A program made the position numbers and the translations under genes. The notes beneath the pieces are model-generated. The model saw nothing but the letters and a program-made list of their open reading frames with translations, had not been told where the DNA came from and made no database searches. From contig JAUXYA010000031.1 of assembly GCA_030684405.1 (NCBI GenBank), positions 69,483-133,482 on the forward strand: 64,000 bases of DNA, written 5' to 3'. This DNA comes from Burkholderiales bacterium (lineage in GTDB: Bacteria > Pseudomonadota > Gammaproteobacteria > Burkholderiales > SG8-41). This document shows, in pieces, positions 24,581 through 34,542 of this stretch; positions within the stretch are counted from its first letter, which is position 1, and each line of letters starts with the position of its first letter.

Positions 24581-25246
24581 TTAGCGCCGCGCGAGGTAAC
24601 GCCGGTCGTCGAACATCAGGACCCATTGCGGGTAATAAGCAACCATCAAGGCAATGAACATTCCGGTCAGGAAGGCTTCACCCCAGGCCAGCAACAGGGC
24701 GTAAGGCAGATAGTACTCCGCCAGGTAGGCAGAAGCATACGAACCGGCCAGGGCATGCAGACCCGCCGCCGTAACGACGCTGGCCACCATCGCCAGCGCA
24801 CCGGCGAAAAAGCCGCCGGCAAAAATGAACACGAACAGCTGGGATGGCAGCCAGCGTTCGACTGCCCGCAACAGCAGGTACGAGACCCAGACCGGGATCG
24901 CGCCGGCAAGCAGCGCATTCGCCGGATAGGCCGTTGCGTCGCCCATTCCGGCGAACGCCGCGGCGGCAGTGACCACGTAGAGCGCGAGTTGCGCCAGCCG
25001 CGGTCCGAACATCAGCATCAACACTGTCGCCCCAAGCAGGTGAATGCCGAGCCCGGGCTTGATGCCGGAGCGGATGGTCCAGAGGGTAAACACGATGGCG
25101 ATGGCTGCGCACCACAGATTGAGGCGCGACGGATCACGCAGCGGACGCCAGGTACTGCGCACCAGCAGGGGCAGCAGTGTCAGCAACCACAGCGCCCAAA
25201 GAGCCGCCAGCCACTGCGCAGGCAGCAACCCCGCGGTGAGATTCAC
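24581..25246 (-). CDS. Energy-coupling factor ABC transporter permease (CbiM-like)
   Basis: A 221-residue membrane protein with about six to seven helices. [28 protein letters not shown] carries the glycine/histidine stretch resembling CbiM-type S-components for divalent metals; only its [16 protein letters not shown] part is diagnostic. The family substrate is usually cobalt or nickel, but no ATPase or T-component gene is nearby, so substrate and partners are unknown. It is 3 bases from cca and 21 bases from the epimerase-like gene, forming an apparent operon. Confidence 0.82.
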   Translation of the reverse strand: MNLTAGLLPAQWLAALWALWLLTLLPLLVRSTWRPLRDPSRLNLWCAAIAIVFTLWTIRSGIKPGLGIHLLGATVLMLMFGPRLAQLALYVVTAAAAFAGMGDATAYPANALLAGAIPVWVSYLLLRAVERWLPSQLFVFIFAGGFFAGALAMVASVVTAAGLHALAGSYASAYLAEYYLPYALLLAWGEAFLTGMFIALMVAYYPQWVLMFDDRRYLARR

Positions 25247-25267
25247 GGCCGGCTTGGCGGCACCGGC

Positions 25268-26275
25268 TCAGCGCCCGGCGCGTCTGCGCATCCGGTCATA
25301 ACGCGCGCGCGGCGTGTTCGTCGCGAGCCAGGACGGCGCCAGCGCCTCCAGCGACTGCGGATGGATGCCAAAGGGAAAGGGGCTATCACTGACGCTGTCG
25401 ATTTCCATAGAACGAAGGTTATCGCGAGTCATCAGCTTCACCGGCAGCAGTTCCATCGCGAAGGCCTGACAGTAGGACAGCCACCGGTTGAGCCCGATCA
25501 CCGGCCGCGGCTTGCCGATGGTGCGCCCGACCCAACTCACCAGTTCGCGCAGCGTGTAACGCCGCGGGCCGCACAGATCGTAGCTGCGGCCGATGCTGGA
25601 AAAGTCGGAAAGCGCGTGCACGAACGCAGCGGCGACGTCGCCGGCATAAACCGGCTGGAAGCGCGCCTGCGGACTGGCCAGCGCCAGCACCGGCAGCAGC
25701 CGCAATAGCCCGGCGAACAGGTTCAGAAAGCTGTCCTCGGGTCCAAAAATCACTGACGGCCGGAAAATCGTCCAATCGAGTCCGGACTCGCGCACGATGA
25801 CTTCGGCCTCACCCTTGCTGCGCAAATAGGCGCTGGGCGCATCCGGTGCCGCGGCCAGCGCGCTCATCTGCAGGAAACGCCGCACGCCGGCTTCGCGGCA
25901 GGCCGCCACCAGCTTGCGCGCCAGTTCGACATGGTTTGCGGCGAAGCCGTGCGGCCCGCGTGCGTCGTGCAGCACGCCGACCAGGTTGATCACCGCATCG
26001 CAGCCGCTGATGACGTCAGCGAGGGCTGCCGGATCGTGAACATCGGCGCGCACGACATCCACAGTAGGCAGCAGGATCAGCGACTTCGCGCGCTCGCGGT
26101 CGCGCGTCGGCACACGCACGCGGTAGCCGCGCGCGGCGAGCTGCTGGCAGATATGGCGGCCGACGAAGCCCGAACCGCCGATTACAGCGATGAGCCCGGA
26201 GCGATGATTGATGAACGGAATCCCTTGGGTGGCGTCGCTGCCATTGCTTTTTGTTTTTAGCTCATCGTTCATCAT
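25268..26275 (-). CDS. NAD(P)-binding epimerase-like protein, complex I NDUFA9 family
   Basis: An atypical SDR. IAVIGGSGFVGRHICQQLA binds the dinucleotide, followed by VDVVRADVHDPAAL and the YLRSKGEAEVIVRESGLDWT region. The family includes NDUFA9, an accessory subunit of respiratory complex I; in bacteria it may bind quinone-related or lipid substrates. The first 27 residues (MMNDELKTKSNG through FINHR) are encoded by a 7-bp-repeat palindrome. There is no other start before the conserved GGSGFVG core, so the element supplies the start codon. Total 335 residues. Confidence 0.88.
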   Translation of the reverse strand: MMNDELKTKSNGSDATQGIPFINHRSGLIAVIGGSGFVGRHICQQLAARGYRVRVPTRDRERAKSLILLPTVDVVRADVHDPAALADVISGCDAVINLVGVLHDARGPHGFAANHVELARKLVAACREAGVRRFLQMSALAAAPDAPSAYLRSKGEAEVIVRESGLDWTIFRPSVIFGPEDSFLNLFAGLLRLLPVLALASPQARFQPVYAGDVAAAFVHALSDFSSIGRSYDLCGPRRYTLRELVSWVGRTIGKPRPVIGLNRWLSYCQAFAMELLPVKLMTRDNLRSMEIDSVSDSPFPFGIHPQSLEALAPSWLATNTPRARYDRMRRRAGR

Positions 26276-26283
26276 TCATCACT
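26201..26283. repeat. 7-bp-repeat palindrome, locus C
   Basis: The left arm holds GATGATT, GATGAAC (26203-26216) inside the 5' end of the epimerase-like gene. The right arm holds TCATCGT, TCATCAT, TCATCAC (26262-26282). Reversed, the right arm reads GTGATGAATGATGAACG against GCGATGATTGATGAACG on the left, 15 of 17 bases identical. The spacer is about 45 bases. Confidence 0.75.
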
Positions 26284-26294
26284 CCGCGCTGCTG

Positions 26295-28226
26295 TTACGG
26301 TGTGTCCCCCAGGGATTTTTCGCGGTCGCGCCGCCGCGGCTCGATGACCCCGATGCGCCCGTGCAGCGACTGCGCCTGCAGGCTGAAGTTGTGTGCGTAA
26401 TAGCTGGAATTAGCCATTACCCGCTTCACGTAATCCCGGGTTTCGTTGAAGGGAATGCTCTCGGCGTAAATCGCCGCCTCCATGCGCTCTCCGGCGCGCC
26501 AGGCGCGCGCCCGGCCCGGTCCGGCGTTATAGGCGGCAGAGGCCAGCACCGGACTGCCGTCGAGGGTGTCCAGCACATGGCGCAGGTAATAGGTGCCGAG
26601 GCTGATATTGGTTTCGATCTCCGTGACCTGAGACCACTGCCAGTCCTTGAGCCCGATCTTGCCGGCAACCCATTTCGCCGTGGCCGGCATCAGTTGCATC
26701 AGGCCGCTGGCGCCGACGCGCGAGCGGGCCTGGGCAATGAAACGGCTCTCCTGCCTTATCAGACCGTTGACCCAGGCCTCGTCGAGGTCGAGCTGGCGTG
26801 CTGCGGCCTTGAGCTGGTCGCGGTATGGCGCCAGATAACGCAGACCGAAGTCATGTTCGAACACCGTGCGTTCGGCAGTGTTGATCGCACGGTCGTAGAC
26901 CGAGTTGCGCCGTGCCACCTCGGCCGCGGCCAGCAACTGCCGGTCACTGAGCCCGCGGATCGCCCACAGCCATTCGCGCACTGCTTCCAGGCGCACGTCG
27001 AGCTGGAATAATGCCAACGCGCGGCGGATACCCGGACGTGCGGCCATCGCAGCGATATCCTGCTCCGTCGGCTTGTACGCTGCCGCCGGTGCATGCACCT
27101 TGCCGCCGAGGTCTTCCTGCGCCAGTTGCCCGTAGAAACTGTACTCGGCCGACAAAGGCTTCAGCAGCGCCAGGGCCTCGGCTTCGCGGCCGACGGTTTT
27201 CAGCGCGCGCGCCCTCCAGTAACGCCAAGCGGGATCCTCGGCCTCCTTCGGTGTCATCGCCTCGATCGACGCCAGCACTTCCGGCCAGCGTTGCGCGCGC
27301 AGCGCAGCGCGCACCTTCCAACCCAGTTGCAAATCACTCATGTCCTTGGCTCGCGAAAACCACTCCAGCGCCGCCGGATCATGACGCATCGCACCGAAGT
27401 AACCGATCATTCCCCAGACATAAGCGCGCTCTTCCTCGGAAAAGCGCGGTGCAAGCCGGGTCCAGTGCGTGGCCGCCTGCTGCGGCGAGGTGCGCGCCAG
27501 ACGGTGCACCGCGAACATCGCCGCCTCGCGGCCGGCGCGCGACTTCAGTTCCAGGCGCGCGTCAGCGAGATGGGCAGTGGGATTGCCCAAAATCGCTGCA
27601 AGCAGGCTCGCATCCGGCGCCTGCCCTTTGGGCAGGAAGGCAGCAACCCGGCTGGCCAGTCCAGCCTGCCCCGCTTCCAGTGCCAGCCGCACCCGGGTCC
27701 AGACGTCTTCGGTCGACAACTGCTGGCTGCGCACCAACGCATCGAACAGCGGGTCGCAGCTCTGCGGCAGGCTCTGCGCGACAAACCACAACGGACGTGC
27801 TTCGCGCAGCGCCGTGGTGTCGGTCTGTACCCGCGCCTGCAGCGCGTAGCAGGTGGTCTCGAGGTCTTCGTTGACCAGCGCCGGCCGCTCGATGGAGAAA
27901 GTTTCCCACTGACCGTTCCTGCCTAGCTGTTTCAGCCAGTCGCGGCGCAGGTAATCCGACAGCGGCGTGTCGGGATTGGCCGCCAGCCAAGCGCGGAGCT
28001 CTGCGTGCTCCAGCCTTTCGAGGCGGGTTCGCAGCAGCCAGTACTGCACATAGGGTTCGAGGAGTTGTCCCTGGAACCGCGGCAGCAGTTGCTCCAGCCG
28101 CCGCGCATCGCCAGCCCGCGCCGCATCGCGCGCGGAGAGGAAGGCGTCATCCAGACTCGCCGCACCGGCAACGCTGGTGGGAAGCAGGACCGCAAAAATA
28201 AGTGGCAGTATCCAGGATTTAATCAT
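26295..28226 (-). CDS. Soluble lytic murein transglycosylase (Slt family)
   Basis: A periplasmic peptidoglycan lyase of 643 residues, the usual Slt size. A signal peptide is present (about residues 1-23, ending SVAGAAS). A long alpha-superhelical U-domain rich in Ala, Leu and Trp (about 25-430) follows. The C-terminal goose-lysozyme-like catalytic domain (about 470-600) has the catalytic Glu in LIRQESRFIAQARS, GASGLMQLMPATA, and YNAGPGRARAW. It cleaves glycan strands to 1,6-anhydro products during cell-wall recycling. It stands alone between two metabolic genes, beside a 7-bp-repeat palindrome on its 3' side. Confidence 0.94.
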   Translation of the reverse strand: MIKSWILPLIFAVLLPTSVAGAASLDDAFLSARDAARAGDARRLEQLLPRFQGQLLEPYVQYWLLRTRLERLEHAELRAWLAANPDTPLSDYLRRDWLKQLGRNGQWETFSIERPALVNEDLETTCYALQARVQTDTTALREARPLWFVAQSLPQSCDPLFDALVRSQQLSTEDVWTRVRLALEAGQAGLASRVAAFLPKGQAPDASLLAAILGNPTAHLADARLELKSRAGREAAMFAVHRLARTSPQQAATHWTRLAPRFSEEERAYVWGMIGYFGAMRHDPAALEWFSRAKDMSDLQLGWKVRAALRAQRWPEVLASIEAMTPKEAEDPAWRYWRARALKTVGREAEALALLKPLSAEYSFYGQLAQEDLGGKVHAPAAAYKPTEQDIAAMAARPGIRRALALFQLDVRLEAVREWLWAIRGLSDRQLLAAAEVARRNSVYDRAINTAERTVFEHDFGLRYLAPYRDQLKAAARQLDLDEAWVNGLIRQESRFIAQARSRVGASGLMQLMPATAKWVAGKIGLKDWQWSQVTEIETNISLGTYYLRHVLDTLDGSPVLASAAYNAGPGRARAWRAGERMEAAIYAESIPFNETRDYVKRVMANSSYYAHNFSLQAQSLHGRIGVIEPRRRDREKSLGDTP

Positions 28227-28247
28227 AACTTATTGATTACAATCATT

Positions 28248-29759
28248 TTATCCTAAGAACAGGCGGTAGGCCGGATTGCGCGTCTCATCGACCCAAGGGT
28301 AACCCACCTGCGCCAGGAACGTGCGGAAACGCGCCTTGTCTGCCGGCGGCACCTGCATGCCGACCAGCACACGACCATAATCCGCGCCGTGGTTGCGATA
28401 ATGAAACAGGCTGATGTTCCAGCCGCGACTCATGCTGTTAAGGAAACGCATCAGCGCGCCCGGCCGTTCCGGAAACTCGAATCGGTAGAGGATTTCGTTA
28501 CTGACCGGCGCATGGCCTCCGACCATATGCCGCACGTGCAGCTTGGCCAGCTCGTTGCCGCTGAGGTCGAGTGTCTTGAGGCCGCGCCTGCGCAATGCGC
28601 GCACCAGCTGCGCCGTCTCGCGCCGGTCGCGCACCTGCACACCGACAAAAACCTGCGCCTGCTGCGCATCGTCATAACGATAATTGAACTCCGTCACGTT
28701 GCGCGGACCCAGCTGCTCGCAGAAAGCCTTGAAGCTGCCGGGCTGCTCCGGAATGGTCACCGCGAGGATCGCCTCGCGGTTTTCACCAAGCTCCGCTTCC
28801 TCTGCGACAAAGCGCAGGCGGTCAAAGTTCATATTGGCGCCGCAGGCCACGGCCACCAGGGTCGCGCCGCGGACGCCCTTGCGCGCCACCCAGGCCTTCG
28901 CGCCGGCGATCGCCAGCGCGCCCGCCGGCTCGAGAATGGCGCGGGTGTCCTCGAAAACGTCCTTGATTGCCGCACACATCGCATCAGTGTCGACGCGGAT
29001 CACCTCGTCAACCAGCGTACGGCACAGCCTGAAGGTCTCCTTGCCCACCTGCTTGACCGCGACACCATCTGCAAACAGCCCGACCTGCGCCAGCTTGACG
29101 CGGCGGCCCGCCTTAAGCGACTGGTACATCGCATCAGAATCGACGGGCTCGACACCGATGATGCGGATGGAGGGGCGCAACCGCTTGACGTAGGCGGCGA
29201 TGCCGGCGATCAGGCCGCCGCCGCCGATGGCGACGAATATGGCATCTATCGGCTCCGGATGCTGGCGCAGGATTTCCATTGCGATGGTGCCCTGCCCGGC
29301 AATCACATCGGGATCGTCGTAGGGATGGACATAGGTAAGGCCGCGGCGTTTCTCCAGCGCGCGCGCGTGAGCCGCCGCCTCGTCGTAGGAGTCACCGTGC
29401 AATACCACTTTCGCGCCGCGCGAGCGCACGGCGTCAACCTTGATTTCAGGCGTCGTCACCGGCATCACGATGGTCGCGCTGCAGCCCAGGCGTTTCGCCG
29501 CCAGCGCAACGCCCTGCGCATGGTTGCCGGCCGAAGCCGCGATCACGCCGCGGCGCAATGCCTCCTTCGACAGCTTGACCATCTTGTTGTAGGCACCACG
29601 CAGCTTGAAGGAAAACACCGGCTGCATGTCCTCGCGCTTGAGCAGGATGCGGTTGTGCAGGCGCCGCGACAGGTTGGGCGCCACTTCCAGCGGCGATTCA
29701 ATGGCTACGTCGTAGACGCGCGCGTTGAGGATGCGTTCGAGGTAATCCGATTTTTTCAT
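28248..29759 (-). CDS. ilvA: Threonine ammonia-lyase, biosynthetic IlvA
   Basis: Deaminates threonine to 2-oxobutanoate, the first step of isoleucine synthesis. The PLP-binding Lys is in [11 protein letters not shown], the phosphate loop in [13 protein letters not shown]. The C-terminal half (from about residue 320) has two ACT-like regulatory domains, for isoleucine feedback inhibition in the family. With ATG 29759 ([17 protein letters not shown]) it has 503 residues. A second in-frame ATG 8 codons upstream (29783) has GGAAG close to it and cannot be excluded. Divergent from rpiA. Confidence 0.94.
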   Translation of the reverse strand: MKKSDYLERILNARVYDVAIESPLEVAPNLSRRLHNRILLKREDMQPVFSFKLRGAYNKMVKLSKEALRRGVIAASAGNHAQGVALAAKRLGCSATIVMPVTTPEIKVDAVRSRGAKVVLHGDSYDEAAAHARALEKRRGLTYVHPYDDPDVIAGQGTIAMEILRQHPEPIDAIFVAIGGGGLIAGIAAYVKRLRPSIRIIGVEPVDSDAMYQSLKAGRRVKLAQVGLFADGVAVKQVGKETFRLCRTLVDEVIRVDTDAMCAAIKDVFEDTRAILEPAGALAIAGAKAWVARKGVRGATLVAVACGANMNFDRLRFVAEEAELGENREAILAVTIPEQPGSFKAFCEQLGPRNVTEFNYRYDDAQQAQVFVGVQVRDRRETAQLVRALRRRGLKTLDLSGNELAKLHVRHMVGGHAPVSNEILYRFEFPERPGALMRFLNSMSRGWNISLFHYRNHGADYGRVLVGMQVPPADKARFRTFLAQVGYPWVDETRNPAYRLFLG

Positions 29760-29899
29760 CGCTGCTTTTTTCCGTTTATTCATGCACTTCCGGCAGTCTG
29801 CCGACCTTGAAAGGTTATCAGGAATGCCACCGCACCGCGACGGATGCCGCGAGCGGCGATTCGTGTATATTGAATTGCAAACACATCACAGGGTTCGTC

Positions 29900-30580
29900 A
29901 TGACTCAGGACGCACAAAAACAGGCAGCAGCCCGGGCGGCGGCAGCACTGATACCCGAGGGCGGCATCGTCGGCGTCGGTACCGGCTCGACGGTCAATTT
30001 TTTCATCGACGAGCTGGCGAAAATAAAGGGCCGTATCGAGGGCGCGGTATCGAGCTCGGAAGCGAGCGCCGCGCGGCTGAAGGCTGCCGGCATTCCGGTG
30101 TTCGATCTCAACGGCGTTCGCGATCTGCCGGTTTACGTCGATGGCGCTGACGAGGTCACCCGCCACTTGACGATGATCAAGGGCGGCGGCGGCGCTCTGA
30201 CCCGCGAGAAGATCGTCGCCGCGGTCGCGCGCGAGTTCATCTGCATCGCCGACGCCTCGAAACTGGTCGACGTACTCGGCCGCTTTCCGCTGCCCGTCGA
30301 GGTGATTCCGATGGCGCGCTCGCATGTCGCCCGTGAGCTCGCAAGGCTTGGCGGCCAGCCTGAGTGGCGCAGCGGCTTCGTCACCGACAACGGCAACCTG
30401 ATTCTTGACGTGCGCAACCTGAGCATCGTCGATCCCCCGGAGCTCGAAACCCGGATCAACCAGATCACCGGCGTGGTCACCAACGGCCTGTTCGCGCGGC
30501 GTCCCGCCGACGTGCTGCTGCTCGCCGGCCCGGACGGCATAGAAACCCTGCGCCGGCCGACAGCCACGAAATTGTCATAA
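29900..30580 (+). CDS. rpiA: Ribose-5-phosphate isomerase A
   Basis: Interconverts ribose-5-phosphate and ribulose-5-phosphate in the pentose phosphate pathway. It has 226 residues, close to the usual 219-230. Active-site words are [26 protein letters not shown] and [12 protein letters not shown]. The ATG giving [10 protein letters not shown] is chosen; an upstream in-frame TTG would add 31 unsupported residues. Followed after 57 bases by phoU on the same strand. Confidence 0.96.
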   Translation: MTQDAQKQAAARAAAALIPEGGIVGVGTGSTVNFFIDELAKIKGRIEGAVSSSEASAARLKAAGIPVFDLNGVRDLPVYVDGADEVTRHLTMIKGGGGALTREKIVAAVAREFICIADASKLVDVLGRFPLPVEVIPMARSHVARELARLGGQPEWRSGFVTDNGNLILDVRNLSIVDPPELETRINQITGVVTNGLFARRPADVLLLAGPDGIETLRRPTATKLS

Positions 30581-30637
30581 TCCGCTGGTATTAATATTGT
30601 CCTCTTTACGCCCCCCTTTTTGCCGAAAGAAGCCGCC

Positions 30638-31339
30638 ATGCCTGACCACACGCTGAAGCAATTTGACACCGAGTTGGAAAAGATACGTTCACGCGTTCTG
30701 CAAATGGGCGGCATGGTCGAGGAGCAGATCACCCAGGCGCTCGAGTCTTTGACCACCGGCAATACGGCGCTGGCGCGCCAGGTCATGGATAACGACCATC
30801 AGGTCAATGCCCTCGAGGTCACGATCGACGAGGAGTGCAGCACACTGATCGCGCTGCGTCAGCCGACGGCCAAGGATTTGCGCACCATCATGACAGTGGT
30901 CAAAACCATCACCGACCTGGAGCGTATCGGCGACGAAGCGGCGAAGATCGCGCGCATGGCTCAGGCCATATACGAGAGCGACCGTCCCTCCGTACCCCGG
31001 GTAACGGAAATCGAACGGGTTACGGAACTGGCTCTCGGCATGCTGCGTAATTCGCTGGACGCCTTCGCACGACTCGATCTGATAGTGGCTGCCAAAGTGG
31101 TGCGCCAGGACGAGCAGGTGGACAAGGCATTCAAGAACATCCTGCGCCAGTTGATCACTTTCATGATGGAAGATCCGCGGACCATCTCCCACGCCATCGA
31201 GATCCTGTTCATCGCCAAAGCCATCGAGCGCATCGGCGACCACGCCAAGAACATGTCGGAATACGTGGTTTATCTGGTCAAGGGCAAGGACGTACGCCAC
31301 ATCGGCGTCGAGGGCGTCGAACGCGAAGCCCTCAGCTGA
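30638..31339 (+). CDS. phoU: Phosphate signalling protein PhoU
   Basis: A cytoplasmic negative regulator of the PhoR/PhoB response and of phosphate import, 233 residues with the two three-helix PhoU repeats. The metal-binding signatures are ERIGDEAAKIAR in the first and ERIGDHAKNMSEY in the second. The ATG opening MPDHTLKQFDTELEK is chosen. No pst transport genes adjoin; instead it leads a polyphosphate block with ppx, which suggests coupling of phosphate status to polyphosphate turnover. Confidence 0.95.
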   Translation: MPDHTLKQFDTELEKIRSRVLQMGGMVEEQITQALESLTTGNTALARQVMDNDHQVNALEVTIDEECSTLIALRQPTAKDLRTIMTVVKTITDLERIGDEAAKIARMAQAIYESDRPSVPRVTEIERVTELALGMLRNSLDAFARLDLIVAAKVVRQDEQVDKAFKNILRQLITFMMEDPRTISHAIEILFIAKAIERIGDHAKNMSEYVVYLVKGKDVRHIGVEGVEREALS

Positions 31340-31450
31340 CCGCGCCTGCGGCGCCCCGTCACCGCGTGGTACACTGATTTCTGTCACCACACGACGGGCG
31401 AACAGTCATGCGGATCAGTTGCACGACAATGATTCAGGGAGCAACCACCG

Positions 31451-32968
31451 GTGGCTGATCAGTCCACCATTGCCGCCGTCGACCTCGGCTCGAACTCCTT
31501 CCATTGCCAGATTGCCCGCATCACCGGCGACCAGTGCTACCCGCTGGATTCGCTGCGCGAGCCGGTGCGTCTCGGTGCCGGACTAAACAAGGACAAGAAA
31601 CTCGACGAAGACTCCCAGGAGCGGGCGCTCGCCTGCCTCGCCCGCTTCGGCGAACGCCTGCGCGGGCTCGACAAGCACGCGGTACGCGCGGTCGGCACCA
31701 ACACGCTACGCGTGGCGAAGAACGCAAAACCTTTCCTGCGCCGGGCGCAGGCCGCCCTCGGGTTCCCGATCGACGTGGTAGCCGGGCGCGAAGAAGCGCG
31801 GCTGATCTACCTCGGCGTGTCTCACAGCCTGCCGGCGTCCCGCGAGAAGCGGCTGGTCATCGACATCGGCGGCGGCTCCACCGAATGCATCATCGGCGCC
31901 GGTTACAAGCCGCAAAAGCTGGAAAGCCTGTACATGGGCTGCGTGTCCTACAGCATGCGTTATTTCCGCGATGGCCGGCTCACCAAGTCCGCATTCAAGG
32001 AGGCCGAACTTGCCGCGCGCGCCGAGCTGCAGCCGATCGTCGGCCGCTATATCCGCGGCAACTGGCAGCAGGCCGTCGGTTCTTCCGGCACGATCCGCGC
32101 GCTTGCCGAAATCCTCGAGCTGTCCGGATACACCGCAGGGCCGATCACGCTTGGCGGGCTCGACCGCCTGCGCAGCCAATTGATCAGGGCCGGAGACATG
32201 TCGGATGTCGAATTGCCGGGGCTGCGTGCCGACCGCAGGCCGGTCCTGCCCGGCGGCATGGCCATCCTTTATGCGATGCTCGACGAGCTGAACATTGACG
32301 CACTGACCCCCGCAACCGGTGCAATGCGCCAGGGCGTGCTCTACGACATGCTCGGCCGCTTCCACCACAACGACATGCGCGACGTCACCGTCGCCCAGTT
32401 CATGCAGCGGTACCATGTCGACGCGCAGCAGGCACGGCGTGTCGGCAGCTTCGCCGCCGCGTTCTACGAAAAACTCGCCGGCGACATCACCGACGAGGAT
32501 GCGCCGCAATTGCTGGCCTGGGCCGCGAAACTGCATGAAATCGGGATTCCGGTCGCCTACAGCGGCTATCACAAGCATTCTGCGTACATTATCAACAACG
32601 CCGACATGCCCGGGTTTTCGCGGGAGGAGCAGGAGCGCCTCGCTGCGCTGGTACTCAACCACCGGCGGTCGCTGAAGAAATCGCTGGATTCCCTGCCCGA
32701 GGAAGAAAACCGCGCCCTGGTGCTGGCGCTGCGTCTGGCCGCGCTGCTGTGCCGCTCGCGACGCGAAGTGCGCTTTCCGCCGCTGGACATTCGCCTGCAG
32801 GGCGAACGCGTGCGCCTCACCTTCGACCCCGCCTGGCTGGAGGCGAATCCGCTGACGGCAACGGCGCTGCGCGAGGAAATCGCGGAATGGGAGCGCGGCG
32901 GGCTTGAGCTGAAAGTGCCGGGCCTCGATGACATTGTGCTGGCCCGCGAACCCGTGCTTGCTGAATAA
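31451..32968 (+). CDS. ppx: Exopolyphosphatase (Ppx/GppA family)
   Basis: Hydrolyses terminal phosphates from polyphosphate, or pppGpp in GppA-type members. It has 505 residues. The actin-like ATPase fold shows AAVDLGSNSFHCQIARI and VIDIGGGSTECIIGAG, with the substrate-binding GTNTLRVAKN. The C-terminal half is an HD-like helical domain (about 310-505) including WAAKLHEIGIPVAYSGYHKH. Starts at GTG 31451 with AGGGAG upstream. The neighbours phoU, pap and ppk1 favour a polyphosphatase over a pppGpp phosphatase. Confidence 0.92.
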   Translation: MADQSTIAAVDLGSNSFHCQIARITGDQCYPLDSLREPVRLGAGLNKDKKLDEDSQERALACLARFGERLRGLDKHAVRAVGTNTLRVAKNAKPFLRRAQAALGFPIDVVAGREEARLIYLGVSHSLPASREKRLVIDIGGGSTECIIGAGYKPQKLESLYMGCVSYSMRYFRDGRLTKSAFKEAELAARAELQPIVGRYIRGNWQQAVGSSGTIRALAEILELSGYTAGPITLGGLDRLRSQLIRAGDMSDVELPGLRADRRPVLPGGMAILYAMLDELNIDALTPATGAMRQGVLYDMLGRFHHNDMRDVTVAQFMQRYHVDAQQARRVGSFAAAFYEKLAGDITDEDAPQLLAWAAKLHEIGIPVAYSGYHKHSAYIINNADMPGFSREEQERLAALVLNHRRSLKKSLDSLPEEENRALVLALRLAALLCRSRREVRFPPLDIRLQGERVRLTFDPAWLEANPLTATALREEIAEWERGGLELKVPGLDDIVLAREPVLAE

Positions 32969-33012
32969 CGCCGGTGCCTGGCCGGCGCCGCTCTTCGAGC
33001 CACATCACCCGT

Positions 33013-34533
33013 TTACTTGCCCTTCTTGTCCTTCTTGCCCGCCTCTTCAACCCGCGCCAGCGCAGCCTCAACGGCGTCGGCGAGGGTGCTGATCACCTTG
33101 ATCCGTGCGTAATACTTGTTGTTGGCCTCGACCAAGGTCCAGGGCGCGACGTTGGTGGAGGTGCGGTCAACCATGTCGCATACCGCGCGCTCGTAGGCGT
33201 CCCACTGTTTGCGGTTGCGCCAGTCCTCGTCGGTGATCTTGAAACGCTTGAACGCGACCTTCTCGCGCTCCTTGAAGCGCCGGAACTGCTCTTCCTTGCT
33301 GATCGTGAGCCAGAACTTCACCACCAGCAGATTGTGCTGTGCCAGCTGCTGCTCGAAGTCGTTGATCTCACCATAGGCGCGCATCCAGTCCGCCTCCGCG
33401 CAGAAACCCTCCACGCGCTCGACCAGCACGCGGCCGTACCAGGAGCGGTCGAAAATCACCAGCCGGCCGCGCCGCGGGAGGTGGCGCCAAAACCGCCAAA
33501 GGTAGGGCTTGCTGCGCTCCTCCTCGGTCGGCGCGGCCACAGAAACAGTCTGGTAGCTGCGCGCGTCGAGGGCCCGCGTGACGCGGCGGATGGCGCCGCC
33601 CTTGCCGGCGGCATCATTGCCCTCGAACACTGCGACCACTGCCATCTGCCTCATGCGCGGGTCGCGGAACAGCTTGTTCAGGCGGCCCTGCTGGCGCTCC
33701 AATTCGGGTTCGTAGGCTTTTTTCGACAGCGCCTGGTCGAGGTGCAGCGCGCGGATCACATTGAGCTTGTCCACCGCCGGCGGCAGTGGCGGCGTGTGGT
33801 CGGGCGGACGCACCGCCGACTTATCGTCCAATCGCTCGCGCAGGGCAGCCAGTAGTGTGCGGCCGACTGTCAAACTGCGATAACGCGGGTCAGCTCCGGA
33901 CACCACCAGCCACGGCGCCTCACCCGTGCTGGTTTTGCGCACAAAGGGCTCGCAAACACCCACAAAATCGTCGTACTGCTCGAACAGCTTCCAGTCCTTG
34001 GCCGTCACGCGCCAGCGCGTGACCGGGTCGGCCTCGAGCTCGCGCAGGCGCTTCTTTTGCTGCGACTTGGACAAGTGGAACCAGAATTTGAGCAGCAGCA
34101 CGCCCTCGTCGATCAACATGCGCTCAAGCCGCAGGATTTCGCTCATGTATTGCTCGAAGCGGCCCGTGCTGATGCGTCGGGTGACGCGGTCGACGATGGG
34201 CTGGGTATGCCAGGCCCCGAAAAAAACGCCGATCTTGCCTTTCGGCGGCAAGGCACGCCAATAGCGCCAGACCCGCGGGCGCTCGCTCTCCTCATCGGAA
34301 GGTTCGGCAAAACCGCTGACTTCGATATGACGCGGGTCCATCCACTCATTGAGCAGGTTGACGGTTTCACCCTTGCCCGCGCCCTCGACACCGGCGATCA
34401 GGATCAGCACCGAAAAACGGCCGTCCTGTTTGAGGTCGTATTGCGCATTGAGCAGAGCCTCGCGCAGCTTCGGCTCCGCGCGACGGTAGGCTGCCTTGTC
34501 GACGCGGTGCGCAAGACTCGCGGATTCGAACAT
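33013..34533 (-). CDS. pap: Polyphosphate:AMP phosphotransferase (double-domain PPK2)
   Basis: Transfers phosphate from polyphosphate to AMP, making ADP. It has 506 residues and two fused PPK2 domains: residues about 10-240 with Walker A GVEGAGKGETVNLL, and about 265-490 with FEGNDAAGKGGAIRRV. Lid arginines appear in the second domain in FWRHLPRRGRLVIFDRSWYG. The double-domain form corresponds to class II PPK2/Pap enzymes, where the C-terminal half is normally active. A Lys-rich tail (EEAGKKDKKGK) closes the chain. It begins the minus-strand half of the polyphosphate block. Confidence 0.93.
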   Translation of the reverse strand: MFESASLAHRVDKAAYRRAEPKLREALLNAQYDLKQDGRFSVLILIAGVEGAGKGETVNLLNEWMDPRHIEVSGFAEPSDEESERPRVWRYWRALPPKGKIGVFFGAWHTQPIVDRVTRRISTGRFEQYMSEILRLERMLIDEGVLLLKFWFHLSKSQQKKRLRELEADPVTRWRVTAKDWKLFEQYDDFVGVCEPFVRKTSTGEAPWLVVSGADPRYRSLTVGRTLLAALRERLDDKSAVRPPDHTPPLPPAVDKLNVIRALHLDQALSKKAYEPELERQQGRLNKLFRDPRMRQMAVVAVFEGNDAAGKGGAIRRVTRALDARSYQTVSVAAPTEEERSKPYLWRFWRHLPRRGRLVIFDRSWYGRVLVERVEGFCAEADWMRAYGEINDFEQQLAQHNLLVVKFWLTISKEEQFRRFKEREKVAFKRFKITDEDWRNRKQWDAYERAVCDMVDRTSTNVAPWTLVEANNKYYARIKVISTLADAVEAALARVEEAGKKDKKGK

Positions 34534-34542
34534 GACTGACTC

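Noticed and set aside
24578-24583. A tRNA gene near cca
   Set aside because: No cloverleaf or T-loop consensus was found there or elsewhere in the window.
19996-28238. Shared word TAACTTATTGATT at about 19997 and 28226
   Set aside because: Both lie in AT-rich intergenic DNA, and a 13-base match there may be chance. Only two copies are seen and there is no common structure around them.
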